Source: Bacillota bacterium
GTDB taxonomy: Bacteria > Bacillota > Clostridia > Lachnospirales > Lachnospiraceae
Reading direction: 5' to 3'
Length of the DNA: 64,000 bases
Assembly (NCBI GenBank): GCA_023441965.1
Contig: JAEZNB010000005.1
Coordinates: 1-64,000, forward strand
Of this stretch, positions 23,236 through 32,008 are shown in pieces. The position numbers and the translations under genes are program-made. Position 1 is the stretch's first letter. Every line of letters begins with the position of its first letter. A model generated the notes under the pieces. It saw only the letters and a list, made by a program, of their open reading frames with translations, searched no databases and was not told the DNA's origin.

Positions 23236-24633
23236 TTATAAGGATGGCTGTAAGGCCTTTACTACCTGCTCAAAGCCCATGCCATGGGATGCCTTGATCA
23301 GGATGGTATCTTTTGTCTTGATCAGATCGGGAAGAGCGGCAATCAGCGCATCGCGGGTCTCATAATAGAGCAGGGTCCCCGGGAAAGAAGCTTCCCTTGC
23401 ACCCTGATACATATGGGCAGATAGCTTTCCCACGCAGATGAGGGCATCCACCTTCCCGGTGGCTGCATAGGCACCAAGCTCATAATGCAGGGCTTGTTCT
23501 CTCTCCCCCAGTTCAAACATGTCTCCCAGCAGGGCTACCCTCCGGGTATCCGCAGTAGATAGAAGATCGATGGCAGCTCTCATGGAAACCGGATTGGCAT
23601 TATAGCAATCATCAATCAGGGTGTATTTTTCATGGCGGATGATATTGCTTCTGCCTCCGGTCGGCTTCACGGCTTCAATTCCGGCCCTGATTTCCTCCCC
23701 GCTTAATCCAAGCAGATTGCCCACAGCTGTAGCAGCCAGAGCATTCAATATCATATGTAGACCCGGCAGAGGGACCGTAACGGACAAGGCCTTATCCTCA
23801 TAATGAATCGTACAGGTGCTGCCGAATAGGCCAAGACTTATGATATCAGAAGCATAGACCTGCAGAGGCTTCTGATCTGTCTTAAGGTCCTGGCCTCCCA
23901 AACCAAAGCGGATGGGCTTATGCCCCTTAACTTCTCCGACTAAGGCCAACATATCATCATCCCCGTTGAGGCAGATCCTTCCCGTTTCGTCCATGTAATC
24001 AAAGATTTCTGTTTTTGCCTGAAGAACCCCTTTCCTGTCGCCCAGGTTTTCCAGATGACAGGGACCGATATTGGTAATGACGGCGATATCGGGTTTTGCG
24101 ATTCTGCTGAGTCTGTGCATCTCCCCAAAATCACTGATTCCCATCTCCAGTACCGCTACCTGGTGGTCCTCTCGAATTTTGAAGACAGTCAGGGGCAGAC
24201 CGATCTCATTGTTATAATTTCCCTCGGTCTTTAGCACCTGATACTTCTGTGACAGAACACTGCTGATGAATTCCTTGGTAGAGGTTTTTCCTACGCTGCC
24301 GGTGATACCGACTACCTTCACCGTAAGCTGTCTCCGGTACCAGGCAGCCAGATCCTTTAACGCCTGCAGGCTGCTCTCTACCAGGATATAGGGACCGGCT
24401 GGCTGCTCCGGAGCCTTCTCGCAGATTACAGCAAGGGCCCCTTTCTTATAAACCTCGGGAATAAAGCTATGGCCATCCACCCGTTCCCCTACAGTGGCAA
24501 CAAAGAGAACATCCTCCTGCACCTGTCTGGAATCTAAGACAAGGCCCTTTGCCTCCCTGCCGTCATATGCTTCAGTAGCTATTAACTGACCGCCGCAAGC
24601 CTGGGCGATCCTATCCAATGTCATATTTTTCAT
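23236..24633 (-). CDS. murF: UDP-N-acetylmuramoyl-tripeptide:D-Ala-D-Ala ligase MurF
   Basis: 465 residues. The Mur-ligase P-loop is VVGITGSVGKTSTKEF (~112), followed by EGNYNNEIGLPLT, AVLEMGISDFGEMHRL and the substrate-binding DDCYNANPVSMRAAID. Ends with the typical IKASHGMGFEQVV. It adds D-Ala-D-Ala to the UDP-MurNAc tripeptide in the cytosol. It lies 117 nt downstream of ddl on the same strand, so precursor synthesis and use are encoded together. Start supported by AGGAGTTT. Confidence 0.96.
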   Translation of the reverse strand: MKNMTLDRIAQACGGQLIATEAYDGREAKGLVLDSRQVQEDVLFVATVGERVDGHSFIPEVYKKGALAVICEKAPEQPAGPYILVESSLQALKDLAAWYRRQLTVKVVGITGSVGKTSTKEFISSVLSQKYQVLKTEGNYNNEIGLPLTVFKIREDHQVAVLEMGISDFGEMHRLSRIAKPDIAVITNIGPCHLENLGDRKGVLQAKTEIFDYMDETGRICLNGDDDMLALVGEVKGHKPIRFGLGGQDLKTDQKPLQVYASDIISLGLFGSTCTIHYEDKALSVTVPLPGLHMILNALAATAVGNLLGLSGEEIRAGIEAVKPTGGRSNIIRHEKYTLIDDCYNANPVSMRAAIDLLSTADTRRVALLGDMFELGEREQALHYELGAYAATGKVDALICVGKLSAHMYQGAREASFPGTLLYYETRDALIAALPDLIKTKDTILIKASHGMGFEQVVKALQPSL

Positions 24634-24750
24634 ACCAAACTCCTGCTTCCTGGTTTCTGATAAGGTCTGCTGCCTATGAAGGGTCTCCTGGCAGCGTCAC
24701 GCTCATTTACTTACTCATGTACCGATTCCTACACATGCTGTGCAAGGGTT

Positions 24751-25779
24751 TTATCTGTATTTGTTTATAGAAACCTCGATAATCTTCTCGCAGAGAGAGG
24801 CAAAATCCATACCGGCTGCCTTTGCCTCCTGGGGCAGAAGAGAGGTGGGGGTCATACCGGGAAGGGTATTAGCCTCCAGACAGAAGAGCTCCTTCTCCTC
24901 GTTCATCAGGAAATCGACACGGGCATAGGTCTTCAGACGAAGCGCCACGAATACCTGCTCTGCAATGGCCTGCATCCTTGCTGTGGTAGCTATATCCAGC
25001 AGAGCCGGGCAGGTCTCAATGGTATTCCCTGCCTGATATTTATTCGCATAATCATAAAAGCCTTCAAGGGGTGCAATCTCGATGATAGGCAGAGCCTTAC
25101 CCTCGATGACGCCGACCGAAAATTCCCTGCCCTTGATATACTGCTCTATGATGATCTCATCTCCATAGGTAAAGGTATTCTTCAGAGCAGCTTCCATCTC
25201 TGCCTCACTGTTTACAATGGAAACGCCCACACTGGAGCCTCCGTTGCATACCTTGACCACGCAGGGATAGATGCTCCACTGAAAAGCTTCTCCCTTCTTC
25301 ACATGAATTCCGGCAGGAGTAGGGATTTTATAATAAGCGAAAAGCTCCTTAGAAACTGCCTTGTCCATAGCCAAAGAACTGCTGGCAAAATCCGATCCGG
25401 TATACTTAATTCCCATTAAATCAAAGGCGGCCTGCAGCTTACCATCCTCTCCATTTTCCCCATGAAGTGCAATGAAGACGATATCAGACCTACGGCAGAT
25501 CTCAATGGTATTGGGACCGAAGAAGCTATCGCCGGAATCCTTTCGTAAGGCCTTAATCTGTGCAAGATCAGGGCTGGTTTCCTTGATTGAACCAATATTC
25601 GCTGCCCAATCCTTCTCTATCTCAAAAATATCTGTAAGGTCACCCTCATAGCCTAAGTATACATCCAGAAGGACTACCTGATGGCCCCGTGTCTTTAAGG
25701 CCCGGTAAATCATCATTCCGGTGGATAAGGATACATCGCGCTCGGTGCTGGTACCTCCAGCCAATACAGTTATTTTCAT
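24751..25779 (-). CDS. ddl: D-alanine:D-alanine ligase
   Basis: 342 residues from the ATG at 25779 (GGAGAGG at 6 nt); an ATG six nt earlier overlaps the ribosome site. ATP-grasp fold with LAGGTSTERDVSLSTG at the N-terminus, HGENGEDGKLQA, GGSSVGVSIV and EANTLPGMTPTSLLP at the C-terminus. The omega-loop keeps the Tyr-Lys pair (FYDYANKYQAG), the mark of true Ddl enzymes as opposed to the D-lactate or D-serine ligases of vancomycin resistance. It feeds the MurF step encoded next. Confidence 0.95.
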   Translation of the reverse strand: MKITVLAGGTSTERDVSLSTGMMIYRALKTRGHQVVLLDVYLGYEGDLTDIFEIEKDWAANIGSIKETSPDLAQIKALRKDSGDSFFGPNTIEICRRSDIVFIALHGENGEDGKLQAAFDLMGIKYTGSDFASSSLAMDKAVSKELFAYYKIPTPAGIHVKKGEAFQWSIYPCVVKVCNGGSSVGVSIVNSEAEMEAALKNTFTYGDEIIIEQYIKGREFSVGVIEGKALPIIEIAPLEGFYDYANKYQAGNTIETCPALLDIATTARMQAIAEQVFVALRLKTYARVDFLMNEEKELFCLEANTLPGMTPTSLLPQEAKAAGMDFASLCEKIIEVSINKYR

Positions 25780-25962
25780 AATCATCCTCTCCTTTTATTT
25801 CATATTACCTGATCTATCTTAGAATCTTAAGTAGATATACATCGATGTCAAATACGCCTGCCGGTGAAGGGAAGCCTCCTCTTTTATCTTATTCCCTCTG
25901 TATCAGAAGCATTCCTCATCAGTATAGCGCAAACCCGGCTGCAAGTAAAGTTGAAAGGGAGT

Positions 25963-26056
25963 AAAAAAAGGACTGTTTCTCACAAGCTGCTTTAGGTACA
26001 CAGGGCAAGCTCTCGTGCCTCGTGCAACCATCCGCTGTATTGGGAAACAGTCCTTT
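25963..26056 (-). terminator. Terminator after the ABC exporter operon
   Basis: AAAGGACTGTTTC (25967-25979) pairs with GAAACAGTCCTTT (26044-26056) around a ~64-nt loop that has further internal pairing; on the minus strand seven T residues follow. The arm shares the CTGTTTC core seen in four other hairpins of this window. The rest of the 25780-26067 gap shows nothing else clear. Confidence 0.75.
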
Positions 26057-26067
26057 CGGTTACAGTC

Positions 26068-27402
26068 TTACTTTGATTTTAATATATTACCCATCAGCTT
26101 GAAGTTAATCTTCTGCCCATTATATAAGATCAGACCCTTATAAAGACGGCCGGATAAAATGATGACCAGAAGGACGAAGAGGATTAACAGTCCAAAGGCG
26201 ATGATACCCTCCAGTAAGCCCATGGTACCGGTAATCAGGTTGGACGGTACGCAGAAGGGGGCAGTAAAGGGAATATATTGAGTGACATACAGGAGCCCCT
26301 TATCGCCTGACAACAGCGGGATATAGGTGACCAGCCAGCTGATGATAATCGGTATGGTAACTATGGTCTGGGTCGTTGCGACATCCTCCGGCTTGGAAAC
26401 CATACAGCCTGCAAGCCCGGCGATTACTCCGTAGAATAAGAAGCCGATTGCGAAGAAGAGGATGGCTAAGAGGATTGCCGGTAAGGTCAAAGCAGACGCA
26501 CCGACATTATCCTTAACAAAATTGATGATGGTTATGACTGAATTTTTATATTCCGGATACATGGCATGGGCAACCGCATTTCCGCCGTATAAGCCTATGA
26601 TGGCTGCGAGGATCCAGCTGACAAATTGCAATAGGGCCATACCTGTTACAGCCAAAACCTTGCCTGCGATCAGGGCATAAGGATGTACCGAGGTCAGCAG
26701 GGTTTCCATCAGCTTGGAGGTTTTCTCGGTGGACACGGACTTACTGATGGTCTGCCCATAAAGCAGAAGCATCATGTAAAGCATCAGACCGAGCAGCGTG
26801 GGTGTGAGCAGCTTAATCGCATATACGATTTCATTCGTATCCTCACCAACTTCTGTATAGGTGGTTACGATAGGGGTAAGGACAGAGACCAGCTGGTCTT
26901 GAGAAATGCCGGCCTGCAGAACCTTATGGGTATCAAAGGCGGCAGTCATCGGACTTAAGAGAGCCGCTGCCTCTTTCTTCGTAATCTCTGAACCATCGGG
27001 TATGATTGCTTCCAATCTGTATCCGGCTTCTCCGGAGCTGATGATGACTGCGATGGTCTTGGGAGAAGCTGCGGCAGCAGCCCGGATGATCTCCTGGCGG
27101 TCGCTGCTTTCGGCACTGACAAAGGTAACCGCCTCAAAGCATGCATCGGAAAGCTGTGGATTGAGGGCTCTGAAATCTACAGGCGCAAGACCGCTCTGAT
27201 CCAGCACCAAGACTTGTTCTATAGGGGAAGCCTTTGCTTCCGTTCCGTCCTCCGGCTTTGCGGCAAGTACATTCACCAATACGATTAAACCGATAATCAG
27301 GAGGGAGATGAGTACGGATACCACCTTATAACCGGGACCCTTTGTTGATTGTTTGAAGGTAAAGCTGAACACGGTAGTCAAGCCTCTGAATTTATCTTTC
27401 AT
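26068..27402 (-). CDS. ABC-2 type permease (NatB-like), second copy
   Basis: 444 residues. One N-terminal membrane helix (~28-46), a ~150-residue extracytoplasmic domain, then five to six helices starting at LLTPTLLGLMLYMML; SKSVSTEKTSKLMETLLTSVHPYALIAGKVLA is the conserved cytosolic stretch (given here as SVSTEKTSKLMETLLTSV). This is the layout of NatB Na+ extruders and similar exporters. It follows a second, related permease (14-nt gap), so the pair likely forms a heterodimeric channel for the ATPase at 28725. Start supported by AAGGAGG. Confidence 0.88.
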   Translation of the reverse strand: MKDKFRGLTTVFSFTFKQSTKGPGYKVVSVLISLLIIGLIVLVNVLAAKPEDGTEAKASPIEQVLVLDQSGLAPVDFRALNPQLSDACFEAVTFVSAESSDRQEIIRAAAAASPKTIAVIISSGEAGYRLEAIIPDGSEITKKEAAALLSPMTAAFDTHKVLQAGISQDQLVSVLTPIVTTYTEVGEDTNEIVYAIKLLTPTLLGLMLYMMLLLYGQTISKSVSTEKTSKLMETLLTSVHPYALIAGKVLAVTGMALLQFVSWILAAIIGLYGGNAVAHAMYPEYKNSVITIINFVKDNVGASALTLPAILLAILFFAIGFLFYGVIAGLAGCMVSKPEDVATTQTIVTIPIIISWLVTYIPLLSGDKGLLYVTQYIPFTAPFCVPSNLITGTMGLLEGIIAFGLLILFVLLVIILSGRLYKGLILYNGQKINFKLMGNILKSK

Positions 27403-27415
27403 CTGAATTCCTCCT

Positions 27416-28738
27416 TTATACTGTCCTGAACAGCTTCACCAGGTCCTTCACCTTGATCTTATTACCATTGTGAAGGATTAAGGTTTCATAAACTTTAGCG
27501 ACAAAGCGGAACAAAAGGACGATAAATAGTAGCTCCAGCACAATTGCAAGCCCTGCCATTGCCAGGCTGGCCTTTCCCACCAGAATGGCACCCGGCATGA
27601 TAAAGGGTGAGGATAGTGGGAATAGGAGGGCAAAGGTCACGAAAGCATTATCGGAGGAGGCCATCATGGTATTGGCAGCTCCCAGCCCTACATAGGCTCC
27701 AACCAAGTAAGTCAGAGTAAACAGAGTCAGGCCTTCACTGATCTGTTCCAGCTTACTGACGGTTGCTCCTGCCAGCCCTGCCAAGGTCGCATAGAAGGTG
27801 ACACCCAGGATAACCAGTACGAAGCATAGAAGAATGTTGACCAGATTCAGGTTCTGGAACATATTCTCCGGCAGGAACTGTGACAAAGCGCTTTCACCGG
27901 AGGTCAGGACTGTGGTCAGCTTATCGGATGCAAATAGCATCAGAACCATTCCGACCATATGGATGAAGGCGGCACAGAGCATAGCAAATACCTTACCGAC
28001 CATCAGAGCCAAAGGTCTTACGGACATAAGCAGGTATTCCACGACACGGGTGGACTTTTCCGTCACGATGGAGGTCGCGACCTGCGGACCGGACATAGAA
28101 GTAACCATCATGATGAAAAATAAGAGTCCATAGATAAACCAATATTCAATATTTGAAATTGCAGTGCTTTCCTTAATGATGATTTCCCCATCGGCATCTG
28201 CTAAGAATACCTCTGAGCTCACCTCTGTGTGCAGGAGCTTAGACTGTTCCTCGCTCACACCCAGGGCCTCCAGCTTAAAGGCATCAAACTGTTTGGCCAC
28301 GGCATCACCTAATTGTGACAGACTTCTATCCTTGACGGGACCCTTACTTGCCTTCAGAAAGGACAGAGAATAAAATCCGTCTGTATTGCTTAGGGTCAGC
28401 AGAACAGAGGTCTGTTCCTCCTGTTCAACCTTTTCAGTCATCCGATTATAATCAGATTTCGTCAGCTCGAAGATAATATGGCTAAGTCTTTCATCCTTTA
28501 TGAGGCCATTGAAATCCATATCAGAAAGGAGGCTGTTGTTATAAACATAAACCTTCTGAATGGGATTCGGCCCCGTTTGGTCATCACCATTTCCTTTGAT
28601 CAGAGTGACGACGGGCATGGAGGCTGCAGCGATTAAGAGCAGAATAATTAAAGTGACCAGATAGGCTTTATTTTTTAAGGTCTGCTTCAGTGTAAAGGTG
28701 AATACATCCTTCCAGCCGGTTAAATTACTCTTCTTCAT
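27416..28738 (-). CDS. ABC-2 type permease (NatB-like), first copy
   Basis: 440 residues from the ATG at 28738 (AGGGGAT upstream). Same architecture as the next gene: N-terminal helix, soluble extracytoplasmic domain, and a C-terminal membrane bundle beginning YWFIYGLLFFIMMVTSM, with ATSIVTEKSTRVVEYLLMSV as the conserved cytosolic motif. The 5' end overlaps the ATPase stop by 14 nt, so translation is coupled. It pairs with the permease downstream. Confidence 0.88.
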   Translation of the reverse strand: MKKSNLTGWKDVFTFTLKQTLKNKAYLVTLIILLLIAAASMPVVTLIKGNGDDQTGPNPIQKVYVYNNSLLSDMDFNGLIKDERLSHIIFELTKSDYNRMTEKVEQEEQTSVLLTLSNTDGFYSLSFLKASKGPVKDRSLSQLGDAVAKQFDAFKLEALGVSEEQSKLLHTEVSSEVFLADADGEIIIKESTAISNIEYWFIYGLLFFIMMVTSMSGPQVATSIVTEKSTRVVEYLLMSVRPLALMVGKVFAMLCAAFIHMVGMVLMLFASDKLTTVLTSGESALSQFLPENMFQNLNLVNILLCFVLVILGVTFYATLAGLAGATVSKLEQISEGLTLFTLTYLVGAYVGLGAANTMMASSDNAFVTFALLFPLSSPFIMPGAILVGKASLAMAGLAIVLELLFIVLLFRFVAKVYETLILHNGNKIKVKDLVKLFRTV

Positions 28739-29666
28739 GAACATCCCCTACCTTTTCAATGAATATTTCATGGAGTGACGGTTCACGGAGCTCAAATTTT
28801 ACGATGGGAACCTTATCCCCGATCAGCTTGGCCAAAAACTCCATGGCTTGTGCCTCTCCGCTAACCTTAAGGTGATATTCGCTGGGAGTCTTATTGGCAA
28901 TCTTAAGACCGAAATCATTAATATAGGATAAGATCTCCACATCACTCTTCACAAAAAGGTTGACCCGGCCATACCCCTTTTTGATCTCATTCAGATTGCC
29001 CTGTAGCACGGTCTTGCCGCGGTTTAAAATCGTAATATCAGAGCAGAACTCTTCGATCGTCGGCATCTGATGGCTGGACATGATCAGGAATTTATCCTTT
29101 GCGATCTCTTCCTTAATAATGGATTTGAAGAGGTCGGTATTCACTGGATCAAGACCGGAGATGGGTTCATCCAGTATCATCAGCTCCGGATCGGAGATCA
29201 GAGCTGCCATCAGCTGAATCTTCTGTTGGTTACCCTTGGATAACTGTTCTGCACGATTTGCTTTAGAAGCCTTCTTGCCCTTTACCTTAGGAGGAAATAT
29301 ATACTCATTTACGGCCAGGCGTTCTGACCAGTATTTAATTCTTTCCATAGCGGTACTCTTTGACACGTTTCTAAGCTTTGCAAAGTAGAGTAATTGGTCC
29401 AGCAGAGAATACTTAGGGTATAGACCCCTTTCCTCAGCGAGATAACCGACATTCGTATTCACAGGATCGATCGGCTTGCCCTTCCATAAAACCTCTCCCC
29501 CGTTTTTGGCCAGCATACCGAGAATGATACGAAGTGAGGTTGTCTTTCCGGCACCATTCGTACCCAGCAATGCGTAGACACCGGGCTTCTCAATGGAAAA
29601 GCTCAGATTGTCGACAACCAGCTTGTCACCATAGCTTTTTGATAAATTTTTAACAACTAAAGACAT
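28725..29666 (-). CDS. ABC transporter ATP-binding protein (NatA-like)
   Basis: 313 residues. Walker A LLGTNGAGKTTSLRI, Q-loop GYLAEERGLYPKYSLLDQL, signature LSKGNQQKIQLMAAL, Walker B LMILDEPISGLDPVN and the switch His in MSSHQM. The LSKGNQQ signature and DUF4162-like C-terminal domain (~220-305) are typical of Na+/multi-substrate exporters of the NatA type. First gene of a three-gene operon with two permeases. Substrate not determined; Na+, bacitracin-like peptides and others are possible in this family. Confidence 0.93.
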   Translation of the reverse strand: MSLVVKNLSKSYGDKLVVDNLSFSIEKPGVYALLGTNGAGKTTSLRIILGMLAKNGGEVLWKGKPIDPVNTNVGYLAEERGLYPKYSLLDQLLYFAKLRNVSKSTAMERIKYWSERLAVNEYIFPPKVKGKKASKANRAEQLSKGNQQKIQLMAALISDPELMILDEPISGLDPVNTDLFKSIIKEEIAKDKFLIMSSHQMPTIEEFCSDITILNRGKTVLQGNLNEIKKGYGRVNLFVKSDVEILSYINDFGLKIANKTPSEYHLKVSGEAQAMEFLAKLIGDKVPIVKFELREPSLHEIFIEKVGDVHEEE

Positions 29667-29748
29667 ACTACCCCTCTTTCCTGCACCCTATCATCTGATT
29701 CATAGGGTGTTACGCTTTATTATGATGATTGTTTTTCATGGTAACCTG

Positions 29749-29797
29749 AGAAAGCGTTGCCATAAACAGGATTATAACATGTTATCCTTTGTCGCAA
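29749..29797 (-). promoter_or_regulatory. Promoter region of the NatAB-like operon with dyad and cre-like site
   Basis: On the minus strand TATAAT (29771-29776) lies 15 nt from a weak TTGCGA (29792-29797). The perfect dyad ATAACATGTTAT (29774-29785) overlaps the -10 box. Just downstream, TGGCAACGCTTTCT (29749-29762) resembles a CcpA cre box with two mismatches. All are candidates only. The remaining sequence to 29900 shows nothing else clear. Confidence 0.4.
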
Positions 29798-29906
29798 AAG
29801 TATTAAAATATTTTTTAATGAATTTATAATCTTTATGTAGGATACCGTCATCCCAGCTGTGACCTAAGGCCTAGATAGGGAAGCCAATCTATGAAAAAAG
29901 ACCCCA

Positions 29907-29935
29907 TTGGAATTTATGGGAATATATGCTATACT
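29907..29935 (+). promoter_or_regulatory. Sigma-A promoter for the CD3324-like gene
   Basis: TTGGAA (29907-29912), 17-nt spacer, TATACT (29930-29935), about 45 nt upstream of a strong AGGAGGTGG site at 29981. Confidence 0.6.
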
Positions 29936-29994
29936 ATGTAAATCAGAGAAGGAGCAGTCTCTTACTCTGAAAAAATAATTAGGAGGTGGGCTTA

Positions 29995-30144
29995 ATGAAA
30001 AGCTTAGAATGTGATACCCAGAGAAACATCAGAATATTGGAGGGACAGTTATTTGAACTACAAAAAAGGTGCAGAAGTATTACCAGCCCGCCTTTTAAAA
30101 GAAATTCAGGAATATGTGGAGGGGAGCCTTGTCTATATTCCTAA
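29995..30144 (+). CDS. Short open frame (49 codons) with strong ribosome site, overlapping the CD3324-like gene
   Basis: The best Shine-Dalgarno of the area (AGGAGGTGG, 29981-29989) is six nt from the ATG at 29995. The frame reads MKSLECDTQRNIRILEGQLF and stops at 30144, 92 nt inside the next gene in another frame. It may be a real small protein, a leader that couples translation of the overlapping gene, or the first part of a gene broken by a frameshift. No homology is recognised; the Cys-rich tail looks like non-coding read-through. Confidence 0.35.
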   Translation: MKSLECDTQRNIRILEGQLFELQKRCRSITSPPFKRNSGICGGEPCLYS

Positions 30145-30322
30145 GAAGAGCCGCAAGGCCGGCTGGGGATGTGTGAGTGGTACCCGGCAAATGCTTGATA
30201 AGAGAAATATGAGGATGATCTGTTTGTATGAGCAGGGGGAATCGATCCAGTCTTTAGCGGAGCAATTCCATCTGGGCGAAGATACGGTGAAGAAGATTGT
30301 ATATGGAAAAAAACAGATATAA
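30053..30322 (+). CDS. CD3324-like small DNA-binding-type protein
   Basis: 89 residues from a TTG at 30053 with GGAGGG 8 nt upstream. NYKKGAEVLPARLLKEIQEYV, then VYIPKK, a Gly-rich SGTRQMLDKRN segment and a C-terminal helix-turn-helix (ICLYEQGESIQSLAEQFHL, GEDTVKKIVYGKK) match the family annotated in Clostridia as CD3324, related to Mor-type regulators. It is likely a small transcription factor of unknown target. The frame is open to 30011, but the family normally begins at the equivalent of NYKKGAE. The early part is overlapped by a separate frame starting at 29995. Confidence 0.72.
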   Translation: MNYKKGAEVLPARLLKEIQEYVEGSLVYIPKKSRKAGWGCVSGTRQMLDKRNMRMICLYEQGESIQSLAEQFHLGEDTVKKIVYGKKQI

Positions 30323-30442
30323 CCATTATCCTCCTAGCAAAGACCCGTAGAATATGGGATAATGCATTTGACCGGTCAATATCGAACGGAAGGGGATGGT
30401 TGTTTTGATCAATAACGTAGAGGTGTTTGAAGTTTAACACTC

Positions 30443-30476
30443 AAAAAGGAGCAGTGAGATTACTCGCTGCTCCTTT
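30443..30476 (+). terminator. Strong intrinsic terminator
   Basis: AAAAGGAGCAGTGAG pairs with CTCGCTGCTCCTTTT (one G-T/mismatch position) with a 4-nt loop and a T4 tail. It ends the CD3324-like transcript. Between 30323 and here only a 13-codon frame with an AAGGGG site is seen. Confidence 0.85.
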
Positions 30477-30604
30477 TAATTGAAGGGTTTGAGAAATTGA
30501 TATTATACTTGCAAAGACGTAATTTTTGGATTATGATATTGTGAATTATTCATACTAAAATTACACGAAAAATGCCACAGTTTTCGGTATGCAAAGGAGC
30601 ATTC

Positions 30605-31987
30605 ATGGCAAAGCACAAGGAAAATATCAACCGTATCACAGAAGGAATCATTTGGAAGCAGCTTTTGCTCTTTTTCTTCCCCCTGCTTCTAGGAACCTTT
30701 TTTCAGCAGCTATATAACACGGCAGATGCGGTTGTGGTGGGAAGATTCGTTGGGAAGGAAGCTTTATCGGCAGTAGGAGGTACGACGGGAACGCTGATCA
30801 ACCTCTTTGTCGGTTTCTTCGTGGGAGTTTCCACGGGAGCGACGGTGACAATCTCTCAATTCTATGGAGCGAAGCAGGGGAAGGATGTGAGCAAGACCGT
30901 CCATACAGCTGCTGCCATGGCAATCGCAGGGGGAGCGGTCATTATGGTGATCGGAATCCTTGGGGCTCCAACAGCCCTCCGCTGGATGGGGACACCGGAG
31001 GAGGTCATTCCCCATTCCTTGACCTATATCCGCATTTACTTCTGTGGTATGATACCTAACCTCTTTTATAATATAGGAGCAGGAATCCTTAGAGCCATCG
31101 GGGATTCCAAGCGGCCTCTTTACTTCCTGATTACCAGTACCTTTCTGAATATTATACTGGATTTGTTATTCGTGGCTGTATGCCGTTGGGGTGTTATGGG
31201 TGTAGCGGTTGCTACTGTATTGTCCCAGACATGCAGCGCTGTTCTGGTCTTCCTGACCTTGAGCCGTACCAAGGATTGTTATCGCCTGCAGCTGTCCAAG
31301 ATCCGCTTTCACAAGGAGCTGCTGAAGAAAATCATTCGGATCGGAATACCGGCAGGCTGCCAGTCCCTGATGTATACCTCCTCTAATATCATCATTCAGT
31401 CAGGCATTAACAGCTTCGGAACCGATACGATGGCGGCCTGGACAGCATATGCCAAGATTGACGGTATCTTCTGGATGACCGTGAATGCCTTTGGTATCTC
31501 CATCACCACTTTTGTGGGGCAGAATTACGGCGCCGGCAAGACTGACCGGATCAGGAAGGGCGTCAGGGTATGTCTGCTGATGTGTATGTCAGCGGCGGTT
31601 CTCTTAAGTTTCGCCATGTACTTTGGCGGTCCCTATGTATACTATCTTTTTACCGAGGATGAGACGGTAAGAAGGATCGGAATTGGTATCCTACAATTTT
31701 TAGTGCCGGTCTTCTTTACTTATGTTCCGGTAGAAATCTTATCCGGTTCCCTAAGAGGAATGGGTAATTCTTTGGTACCCATGATACTGACCAGCTTGGG
31801 AGTATGCTTATTAAGAGTCGTTTGGATCTTTACGGCAGTCCGCATCTGGAAAAATCTATATGTTCTGATTTTAAGCTATCCGATTGCCTGGACGGTTACT
31901 TCAATCTTGTTTATTATTTACTTTATATACTATATCAAACACCATCTGCCTCAGAACAGGTCCGATCAGGGCCCGAGTCTGGTATAA
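30605..31987 (+). CDS. MATE family efflux transporter
   Basis: 460 residues from the ATG at 30605 (AAAGGAG five nt upstream). Twelve membrane segments in two similar halves; MATE hallmarks include LFFFPLLLGTFFQQLYNTAD at the start (shown by LLGTFFQQLYNTAD), GRFVGKEALSAVGG, GAGILRAIGDSKRPLYF and in the second half FVGQNYGAGKTDRIRKG. It exports organic cations or drugs in exchange for Na+ or H+. The stop is 21 nt before truA, so the two genes may share a transcript. Confidence 0.94.
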   Translation: MAKHKENINRITEGIIWKQLLLFFFPLLLGTFFQQLYNTADAVVVGRFVGKEALSAVGGTTGTLINLFVGFFVGVSTGATVTISQFYGAKQGKDVSKTVHTAAAMAIAGGAVIMVIGILGAPTALRWMGTPEEVIPHSLTYIRIYFCGMIPNLFYNIGAGILRAIGDSKRPLYFLITSTFLNIILDLLFVAVCRWGVMGVAVATVLSQTCSAVLVFLTLSRTKDCYRLQLSKIRFHKELLKKIIRIGIPAGCQSLMYTSSNIIIQSGINSFGTDTMAAWTAYAKIDGIFWMTVNAFGISITTFVGQNYGAGKTDRIRKGVRVCLLMCMSAAVLLSFAMYFGGPYVYYLFTEDETVRRIGIGILQFLVPVFFTYVPVEILSGSLRGMGNSLVPMILTSLGVCLLRVVWIFTAVRIWKNLYVLILSYPIAWTVTSILFIIYFIYYIKHHLPQNRSDQGPSLV

Positions 31988-32008
31988 GCAGAGGAAGAGG
32001 AGTGAAGC

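Noticed and set aside
24751..25779. Vancomycin-resistance type ligase
   Set aside because: The omega-loop Tyr-Lys pair is that of normal D-Ala-D-Ala ligases and no vanH/vanX genes are near.
30391..30437. 13-codon frame with AAGGGG site
   Set aside because: Too short to support; may be a decayed gene start but nothing follows it.
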